From contig CABJBK010000002.1 of the NCBI GenBank assembly GCA_902363825.1, positions 186,001-250,000 of the forward strand: 64,000 nt of DNA. The letters run 5' to 3'. The position numbers and the translations under genes are program-made. Shown one piece after another: positions 7,907 to 15,688 of the stretch. The notes under the pieces were generated by a model. That model made no database searches. It saw nothing but the letters and a program-made list of their open reading frames with translations, and was not told the origin of the DNA. Origin of the DNA: Lachnospiraceae bacterium (GTDB taxonomy: Bacteria; Bacillota; Clostridia; Lachnospirales; Lachnospiraceae). Positions within the stretch are counted from its first letter, which is position 1. Each line of letters begins with the position of its first letter.

Positions 7907-8862
7907 GATCCAAGTTCCAGTTGTTGTTCTATTTCCGCAAGAAGAATGTCACGGATCTCCGAAATCGAGCCGTACATGGTGACTCCCGCCGCGCGTATAT
8001 GTCCGCCGCCGCCGAATTTCATCGCGATCTTCGCAACATCGACCTCACTTTGGGAACGCATGCTGACTTTATAGCCGTGTTCTTCTGTCTCGTACAGAAA
8101 AACAGCGACCTCCACATCCTTTGTCACGCGGAGCTGATTTACAATGCCGTCCAAATGTTTTGGCAGCACATCAAACGCTTTCATATCCGCATCCGTCACC
8201 GCAGTAAAGATCACTTTCCCATCCAGATGCAGCGTACTGTCCATCAGGGCTTTTCCCATGATCCGGTTCTGATTGTAGGTCTTCTCATAAAAAGTCTTAT
8301 CTACAATAGAGGTAAAATCAATTCCCATTTCCATGAGCTTTCCGGCGATCGCCATTGTTTTCGCGGATGTGCAGGAATACTGGAATACTCCGGTATCATG
8401 CACGATCCCGACATAAATGCACTCTGCGATCTCTTTTGTGATCTTTTCTTCCTCGATCAGTTCAAAGACCAGTTCGCTGGTGGAACTCGCTTTCGGGAAA
8501 ATATAATTTTCATCCGCAAATCCCGTATTGCTCACATGATGGTCGATACATACGGTCTTTTTTGCCTCTTCAAAATATACCGCAGCATCTCCGAGTCTTG
8601 CAGTATCTCCACAATCCAGCATGATAAAAAGATCATACGCCGGCATCTGTGGATATTCACTTTTGATTTTTTCGGAATTTTTTAAAAATTTGAAAATATT
8701 CGGAATCGGCTGTAAATACAGATCCACCTGTATCTGTGGAGCGTATGTTTTAATATAATTATAAACAGCCAGGCAGGAGCCTACGCAGTCTCCATCCGGT
8801 CTTACATGACCGGCGATCGCTACGGTTCCCACCCCTTCTAACTGGGATTTTAAATTCTCCAT
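7903..8862 (-). CDS. nrnA: Bifunctional oligoribonuclease / PAP phosphatase (DHH-DHHA1)
   Basis: NrnA degrades very short RNAs (nanoRNA) and dephosphorylates 3'-phosphoadenosine 5'-phosphate. The metal-binding motifs of the DHH domain are present: HVRPDGDCVGS (19-29), a DCGD motif near 83-86 and the DHH triplet at 107-109. GGGGHIRAAG (about 284-293) is the DHHA1 signature. The frame can start at 8916, but I use ATG 8862 (319 residues): a GAGGGAAG site precedes it, it follows the rbfA stop by 11 bases, and the protein then starts at the conserved helix. The gene sits between rbfA and truB, where other Firmicutes also carry it. Confidence 0.93.
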   Translation of the reverse strand: MENLKSQLEGVGTVAIAGHVRPDGDCVGSCLAVYNYIKTYAPQIQVDLYLQPIPNIFKFLKNSEKIKSEYPQMPAYDLFIMLDCGDTARLGDAAVYFEEAKKTVCIDHHVSNTGFADENYIFPKASSTSELVFELIEEEKITKEIAECIYVGIVHDTGVFQYSCTSAKTMAIAGKLMEMGIDFTSIVDKTFYEKTYNQNRIMGKALMDSTLHLDGKVIFTAVTDADMKAFDVLPKHLDGIVNQLRVTKDVEVAVFLYETEEHGYKVSMRSQSEVDVAKIAMKFGGGGHIRAAGVTMYGSISEIRDILLAEIEQQLELGS

Positions 8863-8873
8863 CAGCTTCCCTC

Positions 8874-9257
8874 TTATTCTTCTCTGCTCTTTGCTTTGCT
8901 CTCGTCCTGTTCGCATACATCATCGATCATTTTGGACATATTGACACCATATTCGATCGACTGATCCATGATAAAGCGGATCTGCGGTGTATTTCGCAGA
9001 TTAACGCTCTTCGCCAGTTCCCGGCGGATATATCCTTCCGCGCTGGTAAGCCCGGCAAGCGTATCCTTCTGGGATTTTTCATCCCCGAGGACACTGATGT
9101 ATGCTTTTGCGCTCTTTAGATCCGGCGCAACTTCAACCGCGACAACGCTGGTCATCGGGTTGATACGCGGATCCTTGATCTCGCTGCGGATAATGTTGGA
9201 CAGTTCACGATGCACTTCCTCATTGATCCGCATATTTTTCATACTGTTCTTGCGCAT
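8874..9257 (-). CDS. rbfA: 30S ribosome-binding factor A
   Basis: RbfA is a single KH-like domain protein that helps mature the 5' end of 16S rRNA in the small subunit. It has 127 residues, with the conserved N-terminal helix (RINEEVHRELSNIIRSEIKD) and the later VSVLGD-like strand. AAAGGAGAAACC precedes the ATG. It lies downstream of infB in the usual order. Bacillus has ylxP between these two genes; here it is missing. Confidence 0.95.
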   Translation of the reverse strand: MRKNSMKNMRINEEVHRELSNIIRSEIKDPRINPMTSVVAVEVAPDLKSAKAYISVLGDEKSQKDTLAGLTSAEGYIRRELAKSVNLRNTPQIRFIMDQSIEYGVNMSKMIDDVCEQDESKAKSREE

Positions 9258-9281
9258 GGTTTCTCCTTTTTTTACTCAAAT

Positions 9282-12047
9282 CTATCTCGGAACTTCGACC
9301 ATCTTATATGCTTCTACCAGATCCAGTTCCTGAATTTCATTAAATCCTTCAAATACCAGACCACATTCATAGCCTGCTTTTACTTCCTTCACATCATCTT
9401 TAAAACGCTTTAAGGATGCGAGATCACCTTCAAAGATCTGCTCGCCCTCTCTGCTGATACGCACTTTGCAGCCACGTTCAAACTGGCCGTCCAGCACATA
9501 GGAACCAGCGATCGTTCCGACACCGGAAGCCTTAAACAGCTGACGGATCTCGGCATGACCGATCACTTTTTCCTCAAAGATCGGATCTAACATACCCTTC
9601 ATTGCTGCCGCAACGTCTTCGATCGCGTTGTAGATAACCTTATACAGTCTTACATCAACGCCCTCACGGTCTGCGGTTGCCTTCGCCTGCGGATCCGGTC
9701 TGACATTGAAACCAATGATGATCGCGTTAGACGCAGACGCCAGGATGACATCCGACTCGTTGATCGCGCCGACACCACCATGGATGATCTTTACAACAAC
9801 TTCCTCGTTGGAAAGTTTGACAAGACTCTGTTTTACTGCTTCCACAGAACCCTGTACATCCGCTTTTACGATGATATCCAGCTCTTTGACATTACCGGAC
9901 TGGATCTGTGAGAACAGATCATCCAGCGACATTCTGGAGCGTGTCTCTTCCAACAGTTTTTCTCTGTCCTGAGATACATAGGTCTCCGCAAAGCTTCTCG
10001 CGTCTTTTTCGTTGTCCATTGCGATGAATGTTTCACCCGCAGCCGGAACATTGTTTAAACCGATGATCTCTACCGGCGTGGAAGGTCCTGCCTCTTTTAC
10101 GCGTCTTCCCTTGTCATCTACCATGGCACGCACTTTACCGTACGCGCTTCCGCATGCGATCGGTTCGCCGACTTTCAACGTACCTTTCTGTACCAGTACG
10201 GTTGCTACCGCACCTCTTCCTTTATCCAGTTTCGCCTCGATCACAACACCTCTTGCCTTACGCTTCGGATTTGCCTTTAACTCGCATACCTCAGCGGTAA
10301 GAAGGATCATCTCAAGCAGCTGGTCGATTCCTTCTCCGGTGCGTGCGGATACCGGAACAAAGATCGTGCTTCCGCCCCAGTCTTCCGGGATCAGTTCGTA
10401 TTCTGAAAGCTCCTGTTTTACACGCTCGATATTTGCGCTCGGCTTATCGATCTTATTGATCGCAACAATGATCTCGATTCCCGCTGCTTTCGCATGGTTG
10501 ATTGCTTCGATGGTCTGCGGCATAACACCGTCATCCGCAGCGACAACAAGGATCGCGATATCTGTGGAATTCGCGCCACGCATACGCATTGCGGTAAATG
10601 CCTCATGTCCCGGTGTATCCAGGAATGTGATCGTCTGTCCGTTGCAGCTTACCACAGACGCACCGATGTGCTGTGTGATACCGCCTGCCTCACGGTCCGT
10701 CACTTTGGTTGAACGGATCGCATCAAGAAGGGATGTTTTACCATGATCAACGTGTCCCATAACACATACAACAGGTGGACGCGGAACCATTTTGCTTTCA
10801 TCCTCTTCGTCCTCTTTTAAGAGTTCTGCGATCACATCGATCTTTTCTTCCGGTTCGCAGATGCAGTTGAATTCAAGCGCGATCTCTTCCGCTGTCTCAT
10901 AATCCACATCCTGGTTTACCGTAACCATCTGTCCCTTTAAGAACAGCTTCTTCACGATCACGGATGCCTGCACTTTCATCTTATCCGCAAGCTCTTTGAT
11001 GGTCAGATGTTCCGGAAGTGTGATCGTTTTGATCTCCTCCTCTGCCGCTTTCTGCTGCGGTGTCTGCGGCTGCTGGTTTCTCTTCTTATGGCCGCTGTGC
11101 TTCTCCAGGTTTACATAATTTTCCTGTCTCTTGCCAAGCTTATCATGTTCCTGTTTCTTTGCATTTCCTCTGCGGTTGGTATCACGGCTCTCCTTGCGAA
11201 GTTCTTCCGGTGCTGCCTTCACCGCGTCTTTATTGAATTTTGAAATCTCCTGCTCTAATTTTCCACGGTATTCGCCTCTCTGACGATCCTGGCCGTTTCT
11301 GCGGTTTCCGTTGCCGCCACGGTCATTTGCGCCACCCGGACGATTGTTGGAATACGGTCTTGCGCCGCCACGGTTTCCGTTATCCGGACGTCCGTTTCTG
11401 TCTCCGCGTCCACCCTGCTGACGGTCTCCGTAATTTCTCTGTTCGCCGTTACGGCCACCCTGCGGGCGGTTATTGTTGTAGCGTCCGCCACGGTTTCCAT
11501 CCTGGCGTGTATTGTTGTCGCGTGTATTATTATCACGCGTATTCTCGCGAACATTTTCTGCAGGTCTTGCGTTTTCATTTTTTACTGTTTCCCCGGCCGA
11601 AGCACCCTGCGGCTTTCCGTTCTGCTGCGGTCTTGCTGCCGCATTCGGATTCTGCGGACGTCCGTTTCCGTTTCGCTGCATACCGGTTCCCTGTGTACGG
11701 TAACCCTGCTGTCTTCTGGTTCCCATCTGCTTGCTGTTCTGCGGGTTAAACACAGCTGAAATGCTCGCTTTCTTCTTCGGACGCTCATTTGCCTTTGCTT
11801 CTGTCTTCTCTTCCGTCTTTCCCTCTGTTTTTGTTTCTGCAGGCACTGCCTGTTTCTTTTCTTCTGTTTTTTCGTTCATATCCTGTATAGTTTTTCCTTT
11901 ATTTTTAAATTTATTCCGAACAATCTGCTGTGCCACTTCACCAATACTGCTGCTGTGGCTGCTGACTGCATGTTCCGTACCGCTCAACGCATCTATAATT
12001 TCCTGGGATTTCAAGTTCAATTCTTTTGCCAATTCATGTACTCTCAA
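9282..12047 (-). CDS. infB: Translation initiation factor IF-2 with a long Arg/Gly/Asn-rich N-terminal region
   Basis: IF-2 is the GTPase that brings fMet-tRNA to the 30S subunit. Order: an N-terminal IF2-N helix bundle (about 1-50), a charged and then strongly RG/RN/Q-rich disordered stretch (about 65-305), a second IF2-N domain (about 340-400), the G domain (GHVDHGKT at 431-438, [12 protein letters not shown]), and the EF-Tu-like and C-terminal fMet-tRNA domains. An ATG exists at 12065 without a ribosome site. GGAGGT lies inside its first codons and points to TTG 12047, giving the family N terminus ([13 protein letters not shown]). The disordered part carries tandem DNNTR units. Confidence 0.95.
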   Translation of the reverse strand: MRVHELAKELNLKSQEIIDALSGTEHAVSSHSSSIGEVAQQIVRNKFKNKGKTIQDMNEKTEEKKQAVPAETKTEGKTEEKTEAKANERPKKKASISAVFNPQNSKQMGTRRQQGYRTQGTGMQRNGNGRPQNPNAAARPQQNGKPQGASAGETVKNENARPAENVRENTRDNNTRDNNTRQDGNRGGRYNNNRPQGGRNGEQRNYGDRQQGGRGDRNGRPDNGNRGGARPYSNNRPGGANDRGGNGNRRNGQDRQRGEYRGKLEQEISKFNKDAVKAAPEELRKESRDTNRRGNAKKQEHDKLGKRQENYVNLEKHSGHKKRNQQPQTPQQKAAEEEIKTITLPEHLTIKELADKMKVQASVIVKKLFLKGQMVTVNQDVDYETAEEIALEFNCICEPEEKIDVIAELLKEDEEDESKMVPRPPVVCVMGHVDHGKTSLLDAIRSTKVTDREAGGITQHIGASVVSCNGQTITFLDTPGHEAFTAMRMRGANSTDIAILVVAADDGVMPQTIEAINHAKAAGIEIIVAINKIDKPSANIERVKQELSEYELIPEDWGGSTIFVPVSARTGEGIDQLLEMILLTAEVCELKANPKRKARGVVIEAKLDKGRGAVATVLVQKGTLKVGEPIACGSAYGKVRAMVDDKGRRVKEAGPSTPVEIIGLNNVPAAGETFIAMDNEKDARSFAETYVSQDREKLLEETRSRMSLDDLFSQIQSGNVKELDIIVKADVQGSVEAVKQSLVKLSNEEVVVKIIHGGVGAINESDVILASASNAIIIGFNVRPDPQAKATADREGVDVRLYKVIYNAIEDVAAAMKGMLDPIFEEKVIGHAEIRQLFKASGVGTIAGSYVLDGQFERGCKVRISREGEQIFEGDLASLKRFKDDVKEVKAGYECGLVFEGFNEIQELDLVEAYKMVEVPR

Positions 12048-12074
12048 TATTAACTCTACCTCCATATTCAGTTG

Positions 12075-12383
12075 TTAGTTTATATCCAGCTGCTTTTGCA
12101 ATGTATCTGCAATTCCTTCATTTGTCACCGCCAGGGAAGCACGAAACTCCTTTCCTATGTGATGTCCAAGTTCCTCTTTCGTTCCATACACCGCAAACGG
12201 GATCTGACGGAATTCACACATGTTCTCGAATTTCTTTTTGGTATTATCCGACGCATCCTGTGCCACAATGACTAACGCGGCTTTGCCACTCTTTATCGCG
12301 TTTTCCGTACAGAACTCTCCGCTTTGCACACTGCCTGCCTTTTCGGCAATGCCAAGCATCGACAACACTCTATCTGGTTTCAA
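12075..12383 (-). CDS. ylxQ: L7Ae/L30e-family RNA-binding protein YlxQ
   Basis: A 102-residue protein of the L7Ae/L30e/S12e fold: a GIAEKAGSVQSGE-type N-terminal motif, a KSGKAALVIVAQDAS core and a KEELGHHIG segment. The family binds kink-turn RNA; the job of YlxQ in the nusA-infB operon is not settled. The start codon is TTG, overlapping the end of rnpM by 14 bases, with GGAGGAGATGG about 12 bases upstream inside rnpM. The overlap and rare start suggest coupled, modest expression. Confidence 0.88.
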   Translation of the reverse strand: MKPDRVLSMLGIAEKAGSVQSGEFCTENAIKSGKAALVIVAQDASDNTKKKFENMCEFRQIPFAVYGTKEELGHHIGKEFRASLAVTNEGIADTLQKQLDIN

Positions 12384-12645
12384 TGCGTTCCATCTCCTCC
12401 TGCAGTTTTTCGTAAATTTCTTCCGGGATCGCTGTTTTTAAGGAACGTTCCAGCCCTTTGCTCTTTTTTGCTTTTTTAAAGCATTCCGCCGATCTGCAAA
12501 GATAAGCCCCTCTTCCGTTTTTCTTTCCGGTTTCATCTAATACGATCTCATTTTCTGCGATTTTCAAGACACGGATCAGCTCCCGTTTCTCTTTCATTTC
12601 ACCGCAGCCGACACACTGGCGCATCGGTATCTTTTTATTCGTCAT
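12370..12645 (-). CDS. rnpM: RNase P modulator RnpM (YlxR family)
   Basis: The longest frame (from 12903) lies antiparallel in register inside nusA and is mostly spurious. The real gene starts at ATG 12645, 91 residues, and overlaps the nusA stop by 11 bases. The N terminus shows the family signature PMRQCVGCGE, then KRELIRV; GRGAYLCRSAEC lies in the middle and a basic helix follows. YlxR/RnpM binds the RNA subunit of RNase P and tunes its activity in Bacillus. The two CxxC-like cysteines are kept. Expression is probably coupled to nusA. Confidence 0.92.
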   Translation of the reverse strand: MTNKKIPMRQCVGCGEMKEKRELIRVLKIAENEIVLDETGKKNGRGAYLCRSAECFKKAKKSKGLERSLKTAIPEEIYEKLQEEMERIETR

Positions 12646-13795
12646 AGCTTTCTTCTTCGCCTGCATATTCTCCATCTTCGTAGCCTTCGCCGTCATAATC
12701 CTCTTCATAGTCCTCGTCTTCATAGTCGTTGACATAGTCCATGAAATCTCCGGATTCCCTTGCTTGTGTCTCACTCTTGATATCGATCTTGAATCCGGTA
12801 AGTCTTGCCGCAAGTCTAGCGTTCTGACCTTCTTTTCCGATCGCAAGTGATAACTGGTAATCCGGTACGACAACCTTGGCTGTCTTTTCTTCATCATCCG
12901 CAATAACGGAGATAACTTTTGCAGGGCTTAACGCGTTTTCAATAAGCATTGCCGGATTTTCGTTCCAGTTGATGATATCGATCTTTTCTCCGCGCAGCTC
13001 GTTTACGATTGCATTGACACGCGCTCCGTTCATACCGACACATGCTCCGACCGGATCTACATCCGGATCATTGGACCATACCGCGATCTTGGTTCTGCTT
13101 CCGGCTTCTCTCGCGATACTCTTGATCTCAACAATGCCGTCCTTTACTTCTGTAACTTCGGACTCAAACAGACGTTTTACCAGTTCCGGATGTGTTCTGG
13201 AAACCAGGATCTTCGGCCCCTTCGGTGTTGCCTTTACTTCAAGGATATATACCTTGATACGTTCTGTCGGCTGGAATACCTCACCTTTTACCTGCTCATT
13301 CTCTGTCAGGATCGCATCCACTTTTCCGAGGTTGATACTTACGTTCTTGCCGACATAGCGCTGTACGATTCCGGTCACTACGTCTTTTTCCATACTGTAA
13401 TACTGGCTGTAAAGCACTTTTCTTTCTTCCTCGCGGATCTTCTGTAAGATGACATTCTTTGCGTTCTGTGTCGCGATACGGCCAAATTCCTTGGATTTTA
13501 CTTCCACATTTACGATATCGCCCAGTTCATACTTGGAATCTTCCATACGCGCATTCGCAAGGCTGATCTCCGTACAGGGATCCTCTACCTGTTCTACCAC
13601 GGTTTTTTCCTGAAATACATGATATTCACAGGTTTCCGGATTCATGTTCACCTTGACATTGTCTGATTTTCCAAAATGATTCTTGCAGGCGGTGATCAGA
13701 GAATTCTCGATTGCCTCAAGCAGGGTATCCTTCGAAATGTTTTTTTCCTTCTCCAATATATTTAACGCCTCTAATAACTCATTGTTACTGCTCAT
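12635..13795 (-). CDS. nusA: Transcription termination/antitermination factor NusA
   Basis: NusA binds RNA polymerase and nascent RNA and controls pausing, termination and antitermination. It has 386 residues: an N-terminal polymerase-binding domain (about 1-125), an S1 domain (about 130-200), and two KH domains (about 200-345; CVGMNGARVNAIVNEL and AIGKEGQNARLAARLTG are clear). The last 35 residues are almost all Asp, Glu, Tyr and Gly, an acidic tail in place of the extra repeats of proteobacterial NusA. AGGAGGATAAAGAAA precedes the ATG. The rimP-nusA-rnpM-ylxQ-infB order is classic. Confidence 0.97.
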   Translation of the reverse strand: MSSNNELLEALNILEKEKNISKDTLLEAIENSLITACKNHFGKSDNVKVNMNPETCEYHVFQEKTVVEQVEDPCTEISLANARMEDSKYELGDIVNVEVKSKEFGRIATQNAKNVILQKIREEERKVLYSQYYSMEKDVVTGIVQRYVGKNVSINLGKVDAILTENEQVKGEVFQPTERIKVYILEVKATPKGPKILVSRTHPELVKRLFESEVTEVKDGIVEIKSIAREAGSRTKIAVWSNDPDVDPVGACVGMNGARVNAIVNELRGEKIDIINWNENPAMLIENALSPAKVISVIADDEEKTAKVVVPDYQLSLAIGKEGQNARLAARLTGFKIDIKSETQARESGDFMDYVNDYEDEDYEEDYDGEGYEDGEYAGEEESYDE

Positions 13796-13832
13796 TTTCT
13801 TTATCCTCCTAAATATTCTTTGTTATTGTACG

Positions 13833-14300
13833 CTAAAAATCAAATGCCAGTCGGATCAGCGCCATGTCGGATTTCGCAAATTTCATCTCTGCACCGTCGT
13901 CTTTTGTAATCGTAACAGAATCCGAATCATACGCAGTCAGCACCCCGTAAAATTCCTTCTCGTGCTCGATTGCCCGGTAAGTACGGATCTCCAGTCGTTT
14001 TCCCATACTTCTCGCATAATCTTTTTCTTTTTTGAGCGGTCTTCCAAGTCCCGGTGAGCTCACCTCAAAAACATAAGAGCCTTCAATATAGTCTTTTTCA
14101 TCTAAAAGTTCATTCATCCGGCGGCTGACGTCCTCGCAGTCATTTACCGTGATTCCGCCCTCTTTGTCAATGTATGCCCGAAGATACCAGGTACCGCCTT
14201 CTTTTACATACTCAACATCCACAAGTTCAAACTGTAATTCTTCCAGGATCGGCAGGATCAGTTCTTCTGTCTTTTGTTCATAGATCTCTCGCTGTGTCAT
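13833..14300 (-). CDS. rimP: Ribosome maturation factor RimP
   Basis: RimP assists assembly of the 30S subunit. It has 155 residues from ATG 14300; another ATG lies four codons upstream (14312) but AAAAGG almost touches it, whereas GGTGA gives the second ATG better spacing. The N-terminal domain carries ELVDVEYVKEG, and YVFEVSSPGLGRPL is the diagnostic motif. A C-terminal SH3-like strand set follows (VTITKDDG). It is the first gene of the nusA-infB operon, with a sigma-A promoter and a leader that contains a strong hairpin. Confidence 0.95.
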   Translation of the reverse strand: MTQREIYEQKTEELILPILEELQFELVDVEYVKEGGTWYLRAYIDKEGGITVNDCEDVSRRMNELLDEKDYIEGSYVFEVSSPGLGRPLKKEKDYARSMGKRLEIRTYRAIEHEKEFYGVLTAYDSDSVTITKDDGAEMKFAKSDMALIRLAFDF

Positions 14301-14360
14301 CTCTTTCACCATCCTTTTCTTATGAAGTCTTCTTTTGGTCTAACTGTACCTAAACGTGAA

Positions 14361-14389
14361 TTGAGAGTGGACGAAACGCCCACTCTCAA
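14361..14389 (-). promoter_or_regulatory. 13-bp hairpin in the rimP-nusA leader
   Basis: Inverted repeat TTGAGAGTGGGCG / CGTCCACTCTCAA on the minus strand, three-base loop, one G-U pair, between the rimP promoter and start codon. No T-run follows directly, so it is not a standard terminator. NusA binds RNA hairpins, so an attenuation or stability role is possible but unproven. Confidence 0.6.
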
Positions 14390-14416
14390 AGTAATCATCA
14401 TCATGCTATCGTATTT

Positions 14417-14445
14417 ACTATAACACTTTCATTTTTAAGATGCAA
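14417..14445 (-). promoter_or_regulatory. Sigma-A promoter of the rimP-nusA-infB operon
   Basis: TTGCAT (14440-14445), 17-base spacer, TATAGT (14417-14422) on the minus strand, about 115 bases before rimP and just past the tRNA terminator. Confidence 0.75.
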
Positions 14446-14483
14446 CCTTAATTTATAAAACCGGTTCTATCTTTTTATGAAAG

Positions 14484-14512
14484 AAAAAAGTACTGTAAAA
14501 CTTACAGTACTT
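14484..14512 (-). terminator. Terminator after tRNA-Glu
   Basis: AAGTACTGTAA, loop GTT, TTACAGTACTT then further T residues on the minus strand: an 11-bp perfect stem with a T-run, 28 bases after the tRNA 3' end. Confidence 0.9.
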
Positions 14513-14540
14513 TCTCGGGTTGGGCTGTTAAAACAGTCAG

Positions 14541-14612
14541 CAGTTCGTACGGGAATCGAACCCGTGATTCCGCCGTGAGAGGGCGGCGTCTTAACCTCTT
14601 GACCAACGAACC
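14541..14612 (-). tRNA. tRNA-Glu (anticodon CTC)
   Basis: A full cloverleaf can be folded: acceptor GGTTCGT with ACGAACT (the first pair is G-U), D arm GTC...GAC, anticodon stem CCGCC/GGCGG with loop CTCTCAC (anticodon CTC, reading GAG), five-base variable region and T arm ACGGG TTCGATT CCCGT. The discriminator is G at 14541; CCA is not encoded. The gene has its own promoter and terminator, so it is a single-gene unit between rimP and the divergent PHP gene. Confidence 0.95.
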
Positions 14613-14619
14613 GTGTATT

Positions 14620-14648
14620 ACTATACCATACGATTTTTAATATTGCAA
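14620..14648 (-). promoter_or_regulatory. Sigma-A promoter of tRNA-Glu
   Basis: TTGCAA (14643-14648), 17-base spacer, TATAGT (14620-14625) on the minus strand, ending 8 bases before the mature tRNA 5' end. Confidence 0.85.
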
Positions 14649-14705
14649 TACCTTTTTTGAATTTTTTTTAATTTTTTTCAAAAAACTTTTTCTTTCCAGG
14701 TTTTA

Positions 14706-14714
14706 TGCTAAAAT
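14706..14714 (+). promoter_or_regulatory. Possible extended -10 promoter of the PHP gene
   Basis: TGCTAAAAT on the plus strand, 48 bases before the start codon, is an extended -10 element; the -35 region (CTTTTT) is poor. The bases from about 14640 to 14695 are mainly A and T runs with no other signal I can support. Confidence 0.45.
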
Positions 14715-14762
14715 AAAGTCAGTTGTAAACAGCTAATCCAAATCACAGAAAGGATATTTTTT

Positions 14763-15626
14763 ATGGATAAACGTATTGTTGACCTGCACGTCCATTCCAC
14801 GGAATCGGACGGCACCTTTACACCGGAGGAACTTGTCACGGAAGCACTGCATGCCGGTCTTTGCGCTTTTGCCCTGACGGATCATGACACAATAGGCGGG
14901 ATTGCCGCTGCAAAAGCCGCTGCCCGTGAAACCGGTCTTACCGTTATTCCCGGCATAGAGCTCTCCTGCTACAATGATGACCACGAAGTTCACATGGTCG
15001 GTCTTTTTATAGACGAAACAAACGCAGCGTTTAAAGAATCTTTAAAAAGCGTACAGGATTCCCGCGAAGAACGAAACAAAAAAATGATCGACCGCCTGCG
15101 GGAGGAAGCCGGGTTTGATATCTCCGTAGAAGCGCTCCGCGCCTATTTCCCGGACGCTGTCCTGACCCGTGCGCATATTGCCCGCTATCTTTACGAAAAG
15201 GGCTGTATCCAGGACTTAAACATTGCCTTTCAAAAATATATCGGCGATCACTGCCCTTACTATGTTCCACGGGAAAAAATGACACCCGTTCAGGCGATCG
15301 ATCTGATCCACGCTGCCGGAGGGCTCGCCATCCTCGCCCATCCGCTGCTCTACCATTTGAGTGACGCCCGCTTAAAACAGCTTATGACTGACTTAAAAGC
15401 CCACGGGCTCGACGGCGTTGAGGCGATCTATTCTACTTACACCGCCGGCGAAGAACGACGGATGAAAGAACTTGCCGCCGAACTGGATCTTGCCGTCTCC
15501 GGCGGTTCTGATTTTCATGGCGCAAACAAACCAAAGATCCATCTCGGAACAGGAAAAGGCAGTCTTTTCGTTCCGTATGCGGTGTTCGGGCATCTGAAAA
15601 GCCTGAAAGAAGCGCATTCCAATTAA
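14763..15626 (+). CDS. PHP-domain phosphoesterase (RNase AM / YciV type)
   Basis: 287 residues of the PHP metal-dependent phosphoesterase family. Metal ligands are visible in order: DLHVHSTESDGTFTP (7-21), LTDHDTIGG (about 38-46), the IPGIELSC glutamate, a LAHP histidine and SGGSDFHGANK near the C terminus. Relatives act as 5'-3' exonucleases on rRNA 5' ends or as 3',5'-nucleoside bisphosphate phosphatases; sequence alone does not decide. It is a single plus-strand gene inserted among minus-strand genes, divergent from tRNA-Glu and convergent with ppk, sharing a bidirectional terminator with ppk. AGAAAGGATATTTTTT precedes the ATG. Confidence 0.9.
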   Translation: MDKRIVDLHVHSTESDGTFTPEELVTEALHAGLCAFALTDHDTIGGIAAAKAAARETGLTVIPGIELSCYNDDHEVHMVGLFIDETNAAFKESLKSVQDSREERNKKMIDRLREEAGFDISVEALRAYFPDAVLTRAHIARYLYEKGCIQDLNIAFQKYIGDHCPYYVPREKMTPVQAIDLIHAAGGLAILAHPLLYHLSDARLKQLMTDLKAHGLDGVEAIYSTYTAGEERRMKELAAELDLAVSGGSDFHGANKPKIHLGTGKGSLFVPYAVFGHLKSLKEAHSN

Positions 15627-15646
15627 TGTAATTTTGTTACTGTCAT

Positions 15647-15688
15647 AAAAAAGACACGCCGGATCATCCTCTGACGTGTCTCTTTTTT
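15647..15688. terminator. Bidirectional terminator between the PHP gene and ppk
   Basis: AAAAAAGACACG, 16 bases, CGTGTCTCTTTTTT: a 6-bp stem flanked by A and T runs, able to stop transcription from both converging genes. It overlaps the ppk stop codon by two bases. Confidence 0.8.

Noticed and set aside
10012..10746. 244-residue plus-strand frame opposite infB
   Set aside because: It lies over the highly conserved IF-2 G domain, which is certainly coding on the other strand; no ribosome site or known motif.
12646..12903. N-terminal extension of rnpM from ATG 12903
   Set aside because: It lies wholly within nusA in another frame, and family similarity begins only at the ATG at 12645.
14640..14695. 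T-rich run considered as a terminator
   Set aside because: There is no stem before it on either strand; it is AT-rich spacer between divergent promoters.
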